Shown one piece after another: positions 61,705-64,000 of a DNA stretch of 64,000 nt. Position numbers and translations under genes: made by a program. Location of the stretch: assembly GCF_900142185.1 (NCBI RefSeq), contig NZ_FQZZ01000007.1, forward strand, positions 124,001 through 188,000. Direction: 5' to 3'. The notes beneath the pieces were generated by a model that saw only the letters and a list, made by a program, of their open reading frames with translations, was not told where the DNA came from and did not search any database. Every line of letters begins with the position of its first letter. Position 1 is the stretch's first letter. This DNA comes from Lutimaribacter pacificus (GTDB lineage Bacteria > Pseudomonadota > Alphaproteobacteria > Rhodobacterales > Rhodobacteraceae).

Positions 61705-62523
61705 TTAGCTCAGCCAACGTTTGCGTCGGCTGTAGTGCTTGACGTTGTGAAAATCGGTCTCTCCGCCGCCTAGATAGAACTCCTGAATGTCGGAGTTAGA
61801 TTTGAGCGCCTCGGCGGTGCCGTGCATAACGACGCGGCCGTTCTCGATAAGGTACCCTTGCGACACGATTTCCAGAGCCGCCAAGGCGTTCTGTTCCACC
61901 AGTAGTACGGACAGGCCCTCATCCTTATTGATCTTTTGCAGTATGCCGAAGATTTCCTCGACCAGGAACGGAGCAAGCCCGAGACTTGGCTCGTCAAGCA
62001 TCAACAGCTTCGGCTGGGTCACGAGGGCCCGCCCAATGGCAAGCATCTGTTGCTCACCACCCGACAAATAGCCTGCTTGCGAATTTTTGCGTTCGGCAAG
62101 CCGCGGAAAATATCCGTAGATCTTGTCCTTTTCCGCATTCAGCGTTGATCGGGACATCCCGTGCGGCGCGGCGGCGGTCAGGTTCTCGTCGGGGGTCAGG
62201 TGTTCGAAGACTCGTCGCCCTTCGATGACATGACAGATGCCCATCTCGACGCGTTTTTGCGCGAGCGCTTCGGTAATGTCCGCTCCCTGGAACGTTATCT
62301 CACCTCGGCTGATGCGTCCGCGCTCAGCCTTCAAAAGACCGCTGATCGCTTTCAACGTGGTGCTTTTTCCCGCTCCGTTCGATCCCAAGAGTGCGATCAT
62401 CCCGCCTGTAGGAACCTGGACCGAAACACCTTTGATCGCCAGCATTACATTGTCGTACAGCACCTCGACACTGTTCATGGACAGAATGTTCTGGGCTTCA
62501 ACTTTTTTTTCTTGCATCGGCAT
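61705..62523 (-). CDS. livF: Liv-type ABC transporter ATP-binding protein (LivF family)
   Basis: The 272-residue ATPase has Walker A GSNGAGKST, signature LSGGEQQMLAIGRAL, Walker B LLMLDEPSLGLAP and the switch region VLLVEQN. It energises transport together with the permeases LivH and LivM. The partner ATPase LivG is not in the window and is presumably encoded beyond the right edge. A start at 62517 is also possible. Its C-terminus (about 35 residues after YLIENGRVVMHG) is longer than minimal LivF proteins. Confidence 0.94.
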   Translation of the reverse strand: MPMQEKKVEAQNILSMNSVEVLYDNVMLAIKGVSVQVPTGGMIALLGSNGAGKSTTLKAISGLLKAERGRISRGEITFQGADITEALAQKRVEMGICHVIEGRRVFEHLTPDENLTAAAPHGMSRSTLNAEKDKIYGYFPRLAERKNSQAGYLSGGEQQMLAIGRALVTQPKLLMLDEPSLGLAPFLVEEIFGILQKINKDEGLSVLLVEQNALAALEIVSQGYLIENGRVVMHGTAEALKSNSDIQEFYLGGGETDFHNVKHYSRRKRWLS

Positions 62524-62528
62524 TTCCC

Positions 62529-63602
62529 TTATTTCTTGAACTGATCGAAGGGCCAGACCATCAGGTAGTCTCTGATGTTGCCGTAGAGTTTTCCCAAACC
62601 AAGCGGTTCGATCAGAAGGACAATGACGATCAGCGCGCCATAGACCGCGTTGGGGATGTGGGCGAGCGTTTCAACGTTGATCTGCATGCCAAGCCCGTCA
62701 CTCAGCGTGACGACGAGACCGTTCACGATACCCGGAACAAGAAGGATCAGGGCAACACCGAAATAGGAACCGATAATGCTGCCAAGGCCGCCAACAATCA
62801 CCATCGCAAGAACCTGGATCGACACGTTCACCGAAAACTGCTCAGGTGCCGCAAGAAAGAAGAAGGTGGCAACAAGCAACGCACCACTGACGCCCGCGAT
62901 GAAAGACGACGTCGCGAAGGCCAGGATCTTGTAGTAGAAACTGTTCACACCCAGGATCGCGGCTGCAAAGTCTTTTTCCCGGACAGCGACCAAAGCGCGA
63001 CCGAGTCCAGTACGCTTGAGATTAAGCATGAAGATCGTCACCAAGACACACCAGCCGAAGGCGACATAGTAGAAGCCAGTATCAGTGGTAATCTCTTGCC
63101 CGAGCAGCGCCAATGTCGGTGACTGGAGCGACGCGTGTGAGCCCCCCGAGATCGCCGGAGAGTGGGTCAGAACCCAGTCCATCACAAATTGCATCGCAAG
63201 AGTGGTAAGGGCGAGGTACAGTCCCTTGACCCGCAAAGCGGCAAAAGCAAACAGGCTGCCGATCACGGATGACGTCAACCCGCCGATGATCAGCGCGAAT
63301 TCCCACGGCACCCCGAAACGCGCGGCATGGATCGCCGAATAGGCGCCGACCGCCATGACCGCGGCGTAGCCCAGGTGAAGCTGCCCCGCCCAACCTGTCA
63401 CCAGGTTCAGCCCCAAAGCGGCCGCCGTCCAGATCAGCCACGGAAGCATGTAACTGTTCAGGTAAAGCGAAGGTATGATGAATGGCGCGGCAATGCCGAT
63501 CAGGAAGATAAATGCAGCCAGATTCCTGTCAGCAGGTACCTTGAAGATTCGGCTATCCGAAACGTAGTTGGCGTGATGGACGCCGGAAAGTCCGTAAAAC
63601 AT
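62529..63602 (-). CDS. livM: Liv-type ABC transporter permease (LivM family)
   Basis: The 357-residue inner-membrane protein has about ten spans. It has the family segments GWAGQLHLGYAAVMAVGAYSA, LALTTLAMQFVMDW and SFFIAGVSGALLVA-like FIAGVSGALL, then VGGLGSIIGSYFGVALI, the coupling region with the ATPase. It pairs with LivH, encoded 3 bp upstream. The N-terminus has an extra soluble leader of about 25 residues before the first span. Confidence 0.94.
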   Translation of the reverse strand: MFYGLSGVHHANYVSDSRIFKVPADRNLAAFIFLIGIAAPFIIPSLYLNSYMLPWLIWTAAALGLNLVTGWAGQLHLGYAAVMAVGAYSAIHAARFGVPWEFALIIGGLTSSVIGSLFAFAALRVKGLYLALTTLAMQFVMDWVLTHSPAISGGSHASLQSPTLALLGQEITTDTGFYYVAFGWCVLVTIFMLNLKRTGLGRALVAVREKDFAAAILGVNSFYYKILAFATSSFIAGVSGALLVATFFFLAAPEQFSVNVSIQVLAMVIVGGLGSIIGSYFGVALILLVPGIVNGLVVTLSDGLGMQINVETLAHIPNAVYGALIVIVLLIEPLGLGKLYGNIRDYLMVWPFDQFKK

Positions 63603-63605
63603 TCC

Positions 63606-64000
63606 TTACACCCTTTCGATGTCGTGACGACCGAACAGCCCGTGCGGACGGATCATGACCGTAAGAATGAGCACGGCAGCGACGATAAGCTCACGGCTTC
63701 CGCCTCCGACAAGCGGATCGAGGAAATCAGCGCCAACGTTTTCGACGACGCCCAGGATGATGCCCGCGATCACGGCGCCAAGGATACTGTCGAGACCACC
63801 GAGAACGGCAACCGTCAGACCTTTGAGAAGCAACAGCGACAGCGCCTGATCGACACCCTGAATCTCGCCCCATATAACGCCTGCGGCGACGGCAACAACG
63901 GATGCCAGCGCCCAAGAAAAGCCAACTCCGCGTTCAACCGAGATGCCGACCGACCACGAAGCCATGTAATCATCCGCGATCGCCCGCAACTTGATCCCGG
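63606..64000 (-). CDS. livH: Liv-type ABC transporter permease (LivH family), N-terminal part missing at window edge
   Basis: The C-terminal part of a LivH permease. The frame runs open to base 64000, so the N-terminus lies beyond the window; the apparent start near 63989 is internal. Family marks are KLRAIADDYMASWSVGI, LLLKGLTVAVLGGLDSILGAVIAGIILGVVENVG and IRPHGLFGR at the end. It forms the heterodimeric membrane channel with LivM. Confidence 0.93.
   Translation of the reverse strand, partial: GIKLRAIADDYMASWSVGISVERGVGFSWALASVVAVAAGVIWGEIQGVDQALSLLLLKGLTVAVLGGLDSILGAVIAGIILGVVENVGADFLDPLVGGGSRELIVAAVLILTVMIRPHGLFGRHDIERV

Overview
The window is a catabolic island from a GC-rich alphaproteobacterium, most likely a roseobacter-type member of the Rhodobacterales. 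That placement is an inference. It rests on three TRAP-type uptake systems (two TAXI, one DctPQM), a Liv-type ABC transporter, the style of the etfBA pair and the overall base composition. No rRNA, tRNA, CRISPR array or replication gene is visible. About 60 coding regions fill almost the whole window. Nearly all belong to CoA-thioester metabolism: 11 acyl-CoA dehydrogenases (ACADs), 5 CaiB/BaiF proteins (one of them an alpha-methylacyl-CoA racemase), 5 crotonase-fold proteins, 4 MaoC-type hotdog proteins and a PaaI-type thioesterase, 3 thiolase-fold/DUF35 pairs, two ADP-forming acyl-CoA ligases (one fused, one split), a PaaK-like protein, a class-I CoA-transferase pair and one electron-transfer flavoprotein.

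Layout. (1) 1-1339: the 3' end of an IS66 element with its terminal repeat. (2) 1.6-12.7 kb: an IclR regulator, then two divergent operons. The leftward one is CaiB, ACAD, fused ligase. The rightward one is split ligase, MaoC, ACAD, thiolase-like protein, DUF35, ending at a strong hairpin. (3) 12.7-24.6 kb: a leftward operon of CoA-transferase A/B plus TAXI-TRAP, an orphan permease, a rightward MmgE/PrpD gene with an ACAD pair, and a MaoC-IclR operon. (4) 24.9-33.3 kb: rightward ACAD pair, TAXI-TRAP, thioesterase, SDR, DUF35 and thiolase-like protein. (5) 33.3-41.5 kb: leftward enoyl-CoA hydratase, CaiB, two ACADs, enoyl-CoA hydratase and DctQ-M-P. (6) 41.7-54.3 kb: an NMO-like oxidoreductase; a leftward set of DUF35, thiolase-like protein, MaoC hydratase, racemase, transglutaminase-like protein, MaoC, ACAD pair, enoyl-CoA hydratase and PaaK-like protein; and two rightward CaiB genes. 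(7) 54.3-59 kb: an ACAD, etfA/etfB and two hydratases. (8) 59-64 kb: two tandem Liv-type binding proteins, livF, livM and a partial livH.

How it works together (inference). Three modules each pair a DUF35 Zn-ribbon protein with a thiolase-fold protein that lacks the usual nucleophilic cysteine. This is the arrangement of Ltp2-type retro-aldolases, which release a short acyl-CoA from branched or cyclic side chains. Three pairs of adjacent, unlike ACADs look like heteromeric dehydrogenases. With the racemase, MaoC hydratases, CoA ligases and dedicated uptake systems, the island looks built to import and dismantle methyl-branched or isoprenoid/steroid-like acids. The actual substrate cannot be read from the sequence.

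Regulation. Two palindromes recur at promoters. The motif TCTAACA-N2-TGTTAGA occurs at five places (2515, 7238, 48282, 51943, 55544), usually overlapping a recognisable -35/-10. CACATATGTG occurs in three intergenic or leader regions (17577, 19483, 24784), all around the second IclR gene. They suggest two overlapping regulons that knit the island together.
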